NCBI RefSeq assembly: GCF_030812885.1
Contig: NZ_JAUSTO010000003.1
Coordinates: 1-64,000 of the forward strand
Length of the DNA: 64,000 bases
Origin: Moryella indoligenes
GTDB lineage: Bacteria; Bacillota; Clostridia; Lachnospirales; Lachnospiraceae
Direction of reading: 5' to 3'
Shown piece after piece: positions 1 to 8,202 of the stretch; position 1 is the stretch's first letter, and every line of letters starts with the position of its first letter. The position numbers were made by a program, and so were the translations under genes. A model generated the notes under the pieces. The model ran no database searches and was not told the DNA's origin. It saw only the letters and a list, made by a program, of their open reading frames with translations.

Positions 1-168
<168 letters not shown>

Positions 169-466
169 AAGTTCTCTCCGGTTCAGATAACGTTGACTTT
201 TCTCAGTTATCTTACCCGTTTTACTTGGTTTGGTTCTTCTTTTGAAATTTCAAAGTGTTACTGAGCTGATCGGTGCAGGCATGAAATCGCAGGCGATTTC
301 ATGCTGTGGCTCTCGCCACATATCTGCTTCGGCCCTTCCGGATTCAGAAGCAAGCTTCCTCTCCGTCAGGCCCTCGCAGCTGCCCGGCTCAATAACTCAA
401 ATTTCAGGGTTGTGTGTACTGTCTGATCTTTGATTTTCAAGGTCCTGTGCTGACCTCTGTCAGCCG
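169..466 (-). other. rRNA leader between tRNA-Ser and 16S
   Basis: This stretch of about 300 bases has no convincing gene. It holds several stems: a 10-bp hairpin around 280-302 (ATGAAATCGC / GCGATTTCAT), a longer imperfect inverted pair joining about 243-266 with about 390-412 (GAAATTT...TGAGC against GCTCA...AAATTTC), and GCTGAC / GTCAGC just 3' of the tRNA (449-464). These look like precursor-rRNA processing or antitermination structures in the 16S leader. No second promoter was obvious here. Confidence 0.5.
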
Positions 467-555
467 CGCAGAAGGAGGGATTTGAACCCTCGCGCCGCTA
501 TTAACGACCTACTCCCTTTCCAGGGGAGCCCCTTCAGCCTCTTGGGTACTTCTGC
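467..555 (-). tRNA. tRNA-Ser (anticodon GGA)
   Basis: The minus strand gives an 89-nt class II tRNA. The acceptor stem GCAGAAG (555-549) pairs with CTTCTGC (474-468), with discriminator G at 467. The anticodon arm is CTCCC-CTGGAAA-GGGAG with anticodon GGA, read as Ser (UCC/UCU codons). A long variable arm and the T-arm GGTTCAAATCC follow. The CCA end is not encoded, because the next bases read CGG, so it must be added by nucleotidyltransferase. It lies about 300 bp upstream of the 16S 5' end and 90 bp downstream of a strong promoter on the same strand, so it is probably the first gene of the rRNA transcript. Confidence 0.95.
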
Positions 556-645
556 ATAAAGTACGCTGTGCTAAATCTTTGATAACGATTTGTAATTTTC
601 TGCCATTCCCCGGAGTTCACTTCTTTTTCGTGAAACAGCTCATTT

Positions 646-674
646 AATATACTTGTTCCGTTCCAAAATGTCAA
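646..674 (-). promoter_or_regulatory. Sigma-A type promoter for tRNA-Ser/rRNA operon
   Basis: On the minus strand a perfect -35 box TTGACA (674-669) is followed by a 17-nt spacer and a -10 box TATATT (651-646). Transcription would start about 80 bp before tRNA-Ser and read on into the 16S gene. No closer promoter to 16S was seen. Boxes this close to consensus fit a stable-RNA promoter. Confidence 0.85.
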
Positions 675-708
675 CAGGTTTCCACAACTTTTTTATAATG
701 GTTGATTG

Positions 709-736
709 TAAGCGGAGAGCCGGAGCTCTCCGCTTA
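709..736 (-). terminator. Stem-loop after the Fur-family gene (possible terminator)
   Basis: A perfect 12-bp inverted repeat (TAAGCGGAGAGC / GCTCTCCGCTTA) with a 4-nt loop sits just downstream of the Fur-family stop codon and upstream of the rRNA promoter. The U-tract expected of an intrinsic terminator is weak on either strand, so termination is only likely. Confidence 0.45.
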
Positions 737-754
737 TCGACATTATCTCCCATC

Positions 755-1177
755 TCATCCCTGTGCTTTTTCCGCACAGTCTTTGCACAGACCGTAGAGC
801 ACCGAGCCCTCGCATTGCAGCCGGAAGCCGTGTCCGCTCTTTAAGTGCTCCTCTACCTCATCCATGAAGCCACAGTCCATATGAATGACACGGCCGCAGT
901 GTACACATTTCAGGTGCAGATGCTCCGCGCAGTGCTGTCCCTCCCTCTCAAGCTGATACACTGCCTTCTCGCCCTTTTTAGCCACATATTTGATGACTCT
1001 TCGCTCCAGACAGAGCTTATCAAGATAGCGGTAGACCGTTGTCGGGCTGACCGAGAGCCCGCGCTCTGAGAGATATCCCAATATATCCGAAACGCTTATT
1101 GTTGAAGCCGAACTCTCCTCAAGACAGCGCATAATCCCCTGACGCGCCTTTGTGCTGTAGCTCGCACTCCTCGGCAT
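755..1177 (-). CDS. Fur/PerR/Zur-family metalloregulator
   Basis: A 140-aa protein with the Fur-family layout. The N-terminal winged helix (about 1-80) includes the recognition-helix pattern SVSPTTVYRYLDKL. The C-terminal dimerisation/metal domain carries a His-rich stretch (HCAEHLHL) and two CxxC pairs, CVHC near residue 92 and CKDC near 132, expected to hold a structural zinc. Such proteins repress genes when bound to Fe, Zn or Mn or when sensing peroxide; the specific metal cannot be read from the sequence. The start is supported by GGGAGGAGG about 7 nt before the ATG. It is a single gene lying between a downstream stem-loop and the rRNA promoter. Its targets are unknown. Confidence 0.88.
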   Translation of the reverse strand: MPRSASYSTKARQGIMRCLEESSASTISVSDILGYLSERGLSVSPTTVYRYLDKLCLERRVIKYVAKKGEKAVYQLEREGQHCAEHLHLKCVHCGRVIHMDCGFMDEVEEHLKSGHGFRLQCEGSVLYGLCKDCAEKAQG

Positions 1178-1336
1178 AGCTTCCTCCTCCCGACAGAGAC
1201 AGCACGCTGCTCACAGCACAGTCCCTGAGATAAAATCAATTCTTCTGCCACGCTGCGGCTTATGCCACAGCTCCACAGAAGCTTTGCTTTTATACTACCA
1301 TGATTCTGTGAGAATTTCATCCCTCCGCTGCGGAAT

Positions 1337-1386
1337 AAAAAACGCGAAAGCCCCGCGCAGCCCGATTTATCCGGGTCGCGCGGGGC
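1337..1386 (-). terminator. Rho-independent terminator after fhs
   Basis: Downstream of the fhs stop on the minus strand, a GC-rich stem of about 15 bp (GCCCCGCGCGACCCGG / CGGGCTGCGCGGGGC with one mismatch; 1350-1364 against 1371-1386) with loop ATAAAT is followed within 8 nt by six T (1342-1337). It ends the ftcD-fchA-fhs transcript. Confidence 0.85.
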
Positions 1387-1415
1387 AGATGTAGAAGCTT
1401 AGTATAAATATTAGC

Positions 1416-3092
1416 TTAGAAGAGGCCGGTGATTCTTCCGTTCTCGTCGACATCGATGTTCTCGGAAGCCGGAACCTTCGGCAGACCCGGCATCGTCATG
1501 ATATCGCCGGTCTTAGCTACCAGGAAGCCAGCACCTGCGGAGACCTTGATCTCACGGATCGTGATCTTGAAGCTCTCCGGCGCACCGGTGAGGTTCTTGT
1601 TGTCAGAGAAGCTGAACTGCGTCTTTGCCATGCAGATCGGCAGCTTATCAAAGCCGAGCTCCGTGAGTCTCTGCACCTGCTTCTTTGCCTCCGGAGTCAG
1701 GACAGCGCCTGCGCCGCGATAGATGTTCTTGACAATTGCATTGAGCTTGGACTCGATGCTCTCTTCAACATCATAAGCGAACTGGAAGTTATTTCCTTCG
1801 CCGCTCTCGCAGAGACGGACAATTTCCTTTGCGAGTGCCAGACCGCCCTCGCCGCCCTTGGCCCAAACCTCAGACAGGACTACATTGACGCCAAGCTCCT
1901 TGCACTTATCCTCAATGAGCTTCAGCTCTTCCTCGGTATCAAACGGGAAGCGGTTGATCGCAACGACAGTCGGAAGACCGAATACAGTGGTCATATTCTC
2001 GACGTGACGAAGCAGGTTCGGAAGCCCCTTCTCCAGCGCCTCAAGGTTCGGCTTGTTGAGATCTGCCTTCGCAACGCCGCCGTGATGCTTCAGAGCGCGA
2101 ACGGTAGCAACGACGACCGCGCAATCCGGGCGAAGACCGGTCATGCGGCACTTGATGTCGATAAACTTCTCTGCGCCGAGGTCAGCACCGAAGCCTGCCT
2201 CCGTGACAGCGTAGTCATTCAGCTTCAGAGCCATCTTGGTTGCGAGCACGGAGTTGCAGCCGTGAGCAATATTTGCGAAAGGACCGCCGTGAATGAATGC
2301 CGGGGTGTGCTCAAGCGTCTGAACCATGTTCGGCTTCAGAGCATCCTTTAAGAGCGCCGCCATAGCGCCTGCAGCCTTCAGATCACCTGCAGTGATCGGC
2401 TCATTGTCTACATTATATGCAACGATCATTCTGCTGAGTCTGTCGCGAAGATCCTTGATATCTGTCGCAAGGCAGAACACGGCCATGATCTCACTGGCAA
2501 CCGTGATATCGTAGTGATCCTCGCGGACTCTTCCGTCCGTTCTCTTGCCGAGGCCATTCACGATATTGCGGAGCTGGCGATCGTTCATATCCACCACTCT
2601 GTTCCAGGTGATTCTCTTGGAATCAATGCGGAGCGCGTTGCCCTGGAAGATGTGGTTGTCAATAATCGCTGCCATGAGGTTATTCGCTGCACCGATCGCA
2701 TGGAAGTCACCGGTAAAATGAAGGTTGATCTCCTCCATCGGAACCACCTGCGCATAGCCGCCGCCTGCAGCGCCGCCCTTGACGCCAAAGACCGGTCCGA
2801 GAGACGGCTCGCGAAGTGCGCAGGCTGCCTTCTTGCCCAGCTTATGAAGTCCATCGGTCAGGCCAACAGAGGTTGTGGTCTTTCCCTCTCCTGCCGGAGT
2901 CGGGGTGATTGCAGTAACCAGAATCAGCTTTCCATCCGGTCTGTCCGCAAGATCCTTCAGCAGATTGTAATCAATCTTTGCCTTGTCCTTGCCGTACTGC
3001 TCGATGTACTTTTCGTCAATTCCCTCATACTTTGCAATCTCAGTGATATTCAGGGCCTTGGCTTCCTGAGCGATCTCAATATCTGTTTTCAT
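1416..3092 (-). CDS. fhs: Formate--tetrahydrofolate ligase
   Basis: Fhs interconverts formate, THF and ATP with 10-formyl-THF, ADP and Pi in the cytoplasm. The product is 558 aa, the usual length. It has the P-loop TPAGEGKTTTS near residues 65-75 and family blocks such as REPSLGPVFGVKGGAAGGG, HFTGDFHAI, EAGFGADLGAEKF and PTVVAINRFPFDTEEE. It is the last gene of a minus-strand set after ftcD and fchA. In anaerobes that order lets the one-carbon unit removed from formiminoglutamate (or formiminoglycine) be released as formate with ATP synthesis. A strong terminator follows. The 71-nt gap to fchA suggests one transcript. Confidence 0.97.
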   Translation of the reverse strand: MKTDIEIAQEAKALNITEIAKYEGIDEKYIEQYGKDKAKIDYNLLKDLADRPDGKLILVTAITPTPAGEGKTTTSVGLTDGLHKLGKKAACALREPSLGPVFGVKGGAAGGGYAQVVPMEEINLHFTGDFHAIGAANNLMAAIIDNHIFQGNALRIDSKRITWNRVVDMNDRQLRNIVNGLGKRTDGRVREDHYDITVASEIMAVFCLATDIKDLRDRLSRMIVAYNVDNEPITAGDLKAAGAMAALLKDALKPNMVQTLEHTPAFIHGGPFANIAHGCNSVLATKMALKLNDYAVTEAGFGADLGAEKFIDIKCRMTGLRPDCAVVVATVRALKHHGGVAKADLNKPNLEALEKGLPNLLRHVENMTTVFGLPTVVAINRFPFDTEEELKLIEDKCKELGVNVVLSEVWAKGGEGGLALAKEIVRLCESGEGNNFQFAYDVEESIESKLNAIVKNIYRGAGAVLTPEAKKQVQRLTELGFDKLPICMAKTQFSFSDNKNLTGAPESFKITIREIKVSAGAGFLVAKTGDIMTMPGLPKVPASENIDVDENGRITGLF

Positions 3093-3163
3093 TGTTTACA
3101 ATCCTCTTAGTCGTCTATGATTGAAAATACTCCGTCAGTTTCAATTACGCTTCTTACTTTTGA

Positions 3164-3802
3164 TTACAGCCGGTCTGTGAGCTCGCTCAGTGCAAAGATC
3201 TCCTTCTCCAGCTTCACAGCCTCATCGTCCAGCTTCTTCACCTTTGCGGTGTACTCAGCAACAAAAGCCTCATCCTTGATGGAGCCAAGGTTGATCTTGA
3301 CATTGAGACCGGCGCCGATCACAGCGGTTCTCGCGGCCATCGCAGCCACAAGGCCATCTGTAACTGCATTTGTGTTGCCTCTCTCGATCACAGCCTTCGC
3401 AAGCGGGAAGATCTTCGCGGCAGTCTCCGCCACGGAATACGGAACCTGCGCAGCACTCTTTAGACCGCTCTGCATCGCAGCGGTTCTCGCAGCCTTCTGC
3501 TCGTCTGTGTCCTTCGGCATGCCCATGGCAGCCATGAACTCGTTGAAGGAAGAGCTGTCCTTATCAATCGCCTCAACAAGCTCCTTTCTGATCTCCGCCG
3601 CCTTCACTGCAATCTCCTTCATCTCAGCCTCAGCATCCGCATACTTCTTCTTGCCGATGGTGAGACCTGCAACCATTGCCGTCAGAGCAGCACCCAGTGC
3701 ACCAACCAGAGCAGAGACACTGCCGCCGCCCGGCGCCGGAGCATCAGACTCTGTCACCGCGATAAACTGCTCAACGCTCATATCCTTTAAAAGCTCGCTC
3801 AT
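3164..3802 (-). CDS. fchA: Formiminotetrahydrofolate cyclodeaminase
   Basis: A 212-aa protein of the cyclodeaminase family, which turns 5-formimino-THF into 5,10-methenyl-THF and ammonia. It has the typical opening helix and glycine-rich loop (SDAPAPGGGSVSALVGALGAAL) and the later NTNAVTDGLVAA and GAGLNVKINLGSI segments. The length matches free-standing clostridial FchA; in mammals this domain is fused to FtcD. Its start lies 1 nt after the ftcD stop, so the two genes are almost certainly co-translated. Methenyl-THF made here can become 10-formyl-THF for Fhs; the FolD/cyclohydrolase needed for that step is not in the window. Confidence 0.93.
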   Translation of the reverse strand: MSELLKDMSVEQFIAVTESDAPAPGGGSVSALVGALGAALTAMVAGLTIGKKKYADAEAEMKEIAVKAAEIRKELVEAIDKDSSSFNEFMAAMGMPKDTDEQKAARTAAMQSGLKSAAQVPYSVAETAAKIFPLAKAVIERGNTNAVTDGLVAAMAARTAVIGAGLNVKINLGSIKDEAFVAEYTAKVKKLDDEAVKLEKEIFALSELTDRL

Positions 3803-3803
3803 C

Positions 3804-4751
3804 TCACTCCTCCTCGTCCTCTAACAGCCAGTTCTCCATGATCTGCTTCTTCGCATCGAACTTCATCGGCCCAAATGCGCAGGCCTGCAGATAGTACTCC
3901 GCACAGTCGATCAGAGACTGCATCGGAACCAGGCCGACGATCTCACTCTCGATCACATTGACACCGTAGCGTCTCGCCTCCATCTTGACAGCCTCAAATG
4001 CGCGATAGATAGCGGTCTTCTCATAGTTTACAAGGTTCATGGAAACCTGCGCAACCGTCTCCTTGCCGGAGTAGTGATCCTTCAGCTCAATGCCGATCGC
4101 CTTGACAAAGTGATAGCCGCCGCGGATATTCTTCACAGCGTTTGCAATATTGGTCGCGATCTCCATGTTCGGGGTGTCGAGGTTGATGTTGAATGCAATG
4201 AGAGGCATTCTCGCGCCGATTGCAGTGACACCAGCGGTCGGATGAATGTGATCCGGGCCGAAATCCGGAGTCCAGAGCGCCTTGTCCTGAAGCTTCTCTG
4301 CCATGCCCTCAAACTGACCCTTACGGATCTTCGCAAGGTTCTGACGGTGCGGAGCAGTCGCAGAATCCTCATACAGAAATACCGGAATCTCATACTTCTC
4401 ACCGACGAGCTTTGCGACTTCCTTTGCGATCACATCCGCATCCTCAAAGGTGGTGTTGCGGCAGGGAATGAACGGAACCACGTCAACTGCGCCCATTCTC
4501 GGATGCTGCCCCTCATGCTTGGTCATATCAATCACTTCCACAGCCACACCGTAGGACTCAACAACTGCATCTCTCAGAGCTTCTGGCTCTCCGACTGCGG
4601 TGATCACGCAGCGATTGTGGTTTGTGTCGGTCTGGCAGTCAAGCAGACGCACGCCCTTCTTATTCTTAAAGCAGGCGGCAATCTTTCCAACCTTCTCCAT
4701 GTCGCGGCCTTCGCTGTAATTCGGTACTGTCTCAAGCAATTTCTTTCCCAT
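3804..4751 (-). CDS. ftcD: Glutamate formimidoyltransferase
   Basis: A 315-aa formiminotransferase that passes the formimino group of N-formimino-L-glutamate to THF. Family blocks visible are ETVPNYSEGRD at the N-terminus, HNRCVITAVGEP, HEGQHPRMGAVDVVPFIPC, YEDSATAPHRQNLA and the ALWTPDFGPDHIHPTAGVTAIGAR segment. An upstream in-frame start exists, but GGAGG eight nt before the ATG at 4751 favours this one. With fchA and fhs it forms the end of histidine fermentation. Related enzymes serve formiminoglycine in purine fermentation, and a molybdenum hydroxylase elsewhere in the window leaves that option open. hutU and hutI are absent here. Confidence 0.92.
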   Translation of the reverse strand: MGKKLLETVPNYSEGRDMEKVGKIAACFKNKKGVRLLDCQTDTNHNRCVITAVGEPEALRDAVVESYGVAVEVIDMTKHEGQHPRMGAVDVVPFIPCRNTTFEDADVIAKEVAKLVGEKYEIPVFLYEDSATAPHRQNLAKIRKGQFEGMAEKLQDKALWTPDFGPDHIHPTAGVTAIGARMPLIAFNINLDTPNMEIATNIANAVKNIRGGYHFVKAIGIELKDHYSGKETVAQVSMNLVNYEKTAIYRAFEAVKMEARRYGVNVIESEIVGLVPMQSLIDCAEYYLQACAFGPMKFDAKKQIMENWLLEDEEE

Positions 4752-5229
4752 TTCAATACCTCCGTTTCTGTCTGACAAACTGTTATGCTGCTATAAATTG
4801 TGACGCAGTGCGCCTTCATCAGCGCTACTGACACAATTATAGCCTATAAGCATAGCGGGGTATATAGCATCTGTATGATATTTTGCAGGATTCCCTTTAC
4901 AAACAGCAAGTCTGCTCATGGCAATTCTTTACGAAACCAGATGAACATGAAAATAATATTTGTGCAATGTGGTTTTATTTAAGACCTCATCTCTCATCCC
5001 TGGTTATCGGCCTCTTCTATTTTGCTATCGGCATCGCATATAATGTATTGGATAAAATACATAAATTTTCCAAAATTGACTTGATATATTTATGTCGTAT
5101 GTTATAATTTATATATCGTTATTAAATTAACGTTAAAGAAATCTCAATATTGCGCAGCTGGCGAAGCAGTGACTTTTTTTCAAGAATACACTGCCGCGTA
5201 CACCACAAAAGAAAGAGAGAGGTAAGCAG
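4752..5229. other. Divergent intergenic region ftcD / hbd
   Basis: About 480 bp, AT-rich, with no credible gene; short reading frames here lack ribosome sites and family features. It must hold promoters in both directions. The plus-strand one is listed separately. On the minus strand a TATAAT is present near 4855-4860 but has no clear -35 partner. Confidence 0.6.
5081..5108 (+). promoter_or_regulatory. Likely promoter of hbd
   Basis: TTGATA (5081-5086), a 16-nt spacer and a perfect TATAAT (5103-5108) lie about 120 bp before the hbd start. A second -35-like TTGACT (5076-5081) would need a 21-nt spacer and is less likely. Confidence 0.6.
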
Positions 5230-6069
5230 ATGAAGGTTGCAGTCGTCGGTACTGGTCTGATGGGTATGGGAATTGCTCAGGTTTTTGCAGCGCACGGTGA
5301 TCAGGTTGCCATGTGTATCGTCACTGGCAAGGATCCCGAGAAAAAGCAGGCAAAGTTTTCCAAAAATATTCAAAAGCTTGTTGCCAAAGGTAAGATGACA
5401 CAGGAGAGCTGTGATGAGCTCTGCTCCAGAGTGCATTTTGGCGGACTTGAGATCGCCGCGGATGCCGATCTTGTCATTGAGAGCGCACTGGAGAGCATGG
5501 AGGCAAAAATCCAGGTCTTCCAGCAGCTTGACAAAATCTGTGGCCCGGATGCGCTGTTCACAACCAACACCTCCTCCCTCTCCATCACGGAGCTGATGAG
5601 TCATCTGAACCGCCCGCTGGTCGGTATGCACTTCTTCAACCCTGCACCGGTCATGAAGCTCATTGAGATCATCCCCGGCATACTTACACCGCAGAACCTC
5701 AGCGAGAAGATTTATGAAATCTCCAAGGAGATCGGCAAGGATCCGGTCTATGTACAGGAGGGTCCCGGCTTTGTTGTGAACCGCATCCTGATCCCGATGA
5801 TCAACGAGGGCATCAGCATCTACGCCGAGGGTCTTGCAAGCGTGGAGGATGTAGACAAGGCGATGAAGCTCGGTGCGAACCACCCCATGGGACCGCTGGC
5901 ACTCGGCGATCTGATCGGTCTTGATGTATGCCTCGAAGTCATGAATGTTCTCTATAATGAGACTCTTGACAGCAAGTATCGTCCCAACCCGCTGCTGAAG
6001 AAGATGGTTCGCGGCGGTCTGCTGGGCAGAAAGAGCGGACGCGGCTTCTACGATTACAGTAAAAAGTAA
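5230..6069 (+). CDS. hbd: 3-hydroxybutyryl-CoA dehydrogenase
   Basis: A 279-aa NAD(P)-dependent dehydrogenase that reduces acetoacetyl-CoA to 3-hydroxybutyryl-CoA in butyrate fermentation. The Rossmann motif GTGLMGMGIAQVFAAHG opens the protein. NTSSLSITEL, the HFFNPAPVMKLIEI motif with the catalytic His, and GFVVNRILIPMINEG follow. The C-terminal domain ends in the typical GLLGRKSGRGFYDYS. The length matches clostridial Hbd (about 280 aa). The start is backed by GAGAGAGGTAAGCAG before the ATG. It stands alone: thiolase, crotonase and butyryl-CoA dehydrogenase/Etf are not next to it, as they are in the classic bcs operon. It has its own promoter and a strong downstream hairpin. Confidence 0.95.
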   Translation: MKVAVVGTGLMGMGIAQVFAAHGDQVAMCIVTGKDPEKKQAKFSKNIQKLVAKGKMTQESCDELCSRVHFGGLEIAADADLVIESALESMEAKIQVFQQLDKICGPDALFTTNTSSLSITELMSHLNRPLVGMHFFNPAPVMKLIEIIPGILTPQNLSEKIYEISKEIGKDPVYVQEGPGFVVNRILIPMINEGISIYAEGLASVEDVDKAMKLGANHPMGPLALGDLIGLDVCLEVMNVLYNETLDSKYRPNPLLKKMVRGGLLGRKSGRGFYDYSKK

Positions 6070-6140
6070 GTATAACTACGGTATCTCCAGGACCGTGCTC
6101 CTCACACCGTCCTGTGGTACAACTATATGGCTTCGGCCAC

Positions 6141-6199
6141 AAAAAACGAAGAGAAGCACCGCGATGCCAGACTCCTCCGGCACCGCGGTGCTTCTCTTC
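6141..6199. terminator. Bidirectional terminator between hbd and thiY
   Basis: A perfect 16-bp stem GAAGAGAAGCACCGCG (6148-6163) / CGCGGTGCTTCTCTTC (6184-6199) with a 20-nt loop lies between the convergent hbd and thiY. On the minus strand it is followed almost at once by six T (6146-6141), a good terminator for the thi operon. On the plus strand it is followed by TCTCTTATC, which is weaker. Confidence 0.8.
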
Positions 6200-6297
6200 T
6201 CTTATCATTAAAATATATAATAAATCTATTCTTTCGACAGGCCACCAAAGCGCCTGCCCTTCGGACAGCAGCAACAGTCGAAGTGCGCTTCTCACTC

Positions 6298-7413
6298 CTA
6301 CCGGCGCTCATAATCCAGATTCACCATGAGTTCCCCGGGCTCCGGCTTTCTCTCGATGAGCCCCTGCTCATACATCCAGTCGATATTCTGCTGCCAGCAC
6401 GCCTCTGTCTGTGACAGGAACGGAGCGTCCTCCTGCTCCATGAGCGGAAGCAGAATCTCTGCACTCTTTCTCTCCACATCGGGACTCAAAGGGAAATTCT
6501 CCTCATTCTGATTGTCCAGAAGGATCTGCAGCGATGCCTCCGGGTCCGCCTGAAAGTCCTCAAATCCCCGCTTTGAGGCGCGCAAAAAGGCCCTCAGCAC
6601 CTCCGGCTCCCTCTGAAGAAGCTTTTCATTCGTCAGAAAGCAGAGCTCGTAAAAATTCGGCACGCCATAATCTGTCAGCGGGAAGTAATTCAGTTCAAAC
6701 CCTTCTTCCTCGAGCTGCGGAACCTCATGGTTCACAAGGCAGCCGATGGTCGCATCCACAGCGCCTGTTGTCATGGAGCTCATCAGCTCAAAGCCGACAT
6801 TTTGCAGCGTCACCGCAGAGGGATCCTCTCCGACATCCTTCATGAGTGCCTGCACCATCGCTTCAGAGAGTGCCGTGCCCCCATAGCCCACTGTCCTTCC
6901 GACAAAATCCTTCGGACTCTGAATGTTTTTTTCCTTCAGAGAGAGGATGATATTCAGCGGGGTCTGACAGATGGCGCCGATTGATCTGAGACCGATCCCC
7001 TGATTCGCCACCGCCTGAATCACATCCTGCTGATAGTAAGCACTGAGCTCCGCCTTTCCCGCTGCCACAAGAGCCAGCCCGTCATTGTCATTTGCCGGAA
7101 AGCGAACCTTCACATCCAGCCCCTCATCCCGATAATAGCCGCGCTCGATTGCAGTATAAATGAAGCTGTGAATCGCATTCGGATACCAGTCAAGAACCAG
7201 ATTCAGCTCGCGAAGCTCTCCCTGCGCCGCGCCTGCTTTGCTTGTCTCCGACTGCCCGGAGCTCTTCGCTTCTCCGGAAGTTCCCGCTGCCATCTCTCCC
7301 GCGGCGCTGCCTGCATGATCTGCACTCTGACTGCCGCAGGCCGTAAATCCCAGCGACATAAGCACCGCCCCCGCGAGCAGCACTCCAACTGTAGCACTTC
7401 TTCTACTCTTCAT
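6298..7413 (-). CDS. thiY: ThiY-like substrate-binding lipoprotein (NMT1/THI5 family)
   Basis: A 371-aa extracytoplasmic lipoprotein. A basic start and hydrophobic segment lead to a lipobox-like LGFTACGS with Cys near residue 26, then a Ser/Ala/Gly linker. The NMT1-type fold follows, with LDWYPNAIHSF at its start (compare DWxPNxxH in ThiY proteins) and RTVGYGGTALSEA later. ThiY binds the thiamine pyrimidine precursor FAMP and hands it to ThiX/ThiZ. It is the last gene of a TPP-riboswitch operon that includes tenA, whose product hydrolyses the aminopyrimidine. This makes formyl-aminopyrimidine or HMP the likely ligand rather than a sulfonate. The 21-nt spacing to thiX supports co-transcription. 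Confidence 0.88.
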   Translation of the reverse strand: MKSRRSATVGVLLAGAVLMSLGFTACGSQSADHAGSAAGEMAAGTSGEAKSSGQSETSKAGAAQGELRELNLVLDWYPNAIHSFIYTAIERGYYRDEGLDVKVRFPANDNDGLALVAAGKAELSAYYQQDVIQAVANQGIGLRSIGAICQTPLNIILSLKEKNIQSPKDFVGRTVGYGGTALSEAMVQALMKDVGEDPSAVTLQNVGFELMSSMTTGAVDATIGCLVNHEVPQLEEEGFELNYFPLTDYGVPNFYELCFLTNEKLLQREPEVLRAFLRASKRGFEDFQADPEASLQILLDNQNEENFPLSPDVERKSAEILLPLMEQEDAPFLSQTEACWQQNIDWMYEQGLIERKPEPGELMVNLDYERR

Positions 7414-7434
7414 CTCTGTTCCCCCCTTATTTTT

Positions 7435-8202
7435 TCAATCATTTCTCCAATGAATCAGTACAGCTTCGATGCAGCCGACCGCTGCGACCATGAGCATGGC
7501 CGCCAGACTCAAGAGAAGCACAGGCGCAAAGACGCCCGCCCCGTCCAGCTGTGTCATCATGCGGCGCGAGAAGTAGCCCAGCCCGCACTGCGCCCCCAGC
7601 CACTCCCCGATCGCGGCGCCGATCACCGAGATCGGAACTGCCATCCGCAGCGCCGAGAAGAAATACGGCAGCACCGCGGGAAGCTTCAGCTTGAAAAAGA
7701 TCTGCCGCCCGCTTGCGCCGAAGCTCAGCATGAGCTCCTTCATATCTGTTCTCACCGAGCGAAACCCGTCATAGACTGTAATTGCCACCGGAAAAAAGGT
7801 CATGAGCACCGTCACCAACACCCTGCTCCAAATGGAGTAGCCGAACCAGAGCACAAAGAGCGGCGCGAGTGCCGTAACCGGAATGGTCTGCGAGGCGACA
7901 ATGAGCGGATACAGGGCCTTCTCCGCCATCGGGCTCAGGTCCATGAGCACCGCCAGTCCCACCCCGAGCAGCACGGAGATGAGCAGTCCGATGAGTACAA
8001 CCTCCATCGTGGCCGGGAGATGCGCCGCAAACAGCGGCTCCCTGAGCTCCCAGAGCCTTGCAAGGATCTGCTCCGGCGCGGGCAGTATATAGGCCGCGTT
8101 GATGCGCCGCGCCGCCACCTCCCAGAGCAGGAGCAGGAAGCATACCAGCGCTGCCGCCGGGCCGTTTTTACAGATAGCTGCCTTCCACTCAGACCTCTTC
8201 AT
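7435..8202 (-). CDS. thiX: ABC transporter permease for thiamine pyrimidine precursor
   Basis: A 255-aa inner-membrane permease of the SsuC/TauC/ThiX type (BPD_transp_1). About six hydrophobic segments are visible, and the cytoplasmic EAA-like loop LMLSFGASGRQIFFKLKLPAVLPY contacts the ATPase. Homologues also move sulfonates or nitrate; the TPP riboswitch, thiD and tenA context decides for a pyrimidine substrate. It overlaps the upstream ATPase gene by 4 nt (ATGA), which implies translational coupling. Confidence 0.88.
   Translation of the reverse strand: MKRSEWKAAICKNGPAAALVCFLLLLWEVAARRINAAYILPAPEQILARLWELREPLFAAHLPATMEVVLIGLLISVLLGVGLAVLMDLSPMAEKALYPLIVASQTIPVTALAPLFVLWFGYSIWSRVLVTVLMTFFPVAITVYDGFRSVRTDMKELMLSFGASGRQIFFKLKLPAVLPYFFSALRMAVPISVIGAAIGEWLGAQCGLGYFSRRMMTQLDGAGVFAPVLLLSLAAMLMVAAVGCIEAVLIHWRND

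Noticed and set aside
4800..4982. 60-aa frame in the ftcD-hbd gap
   Set aside because: No ribosome site, no family features, and it overlaps the probable promoter region.
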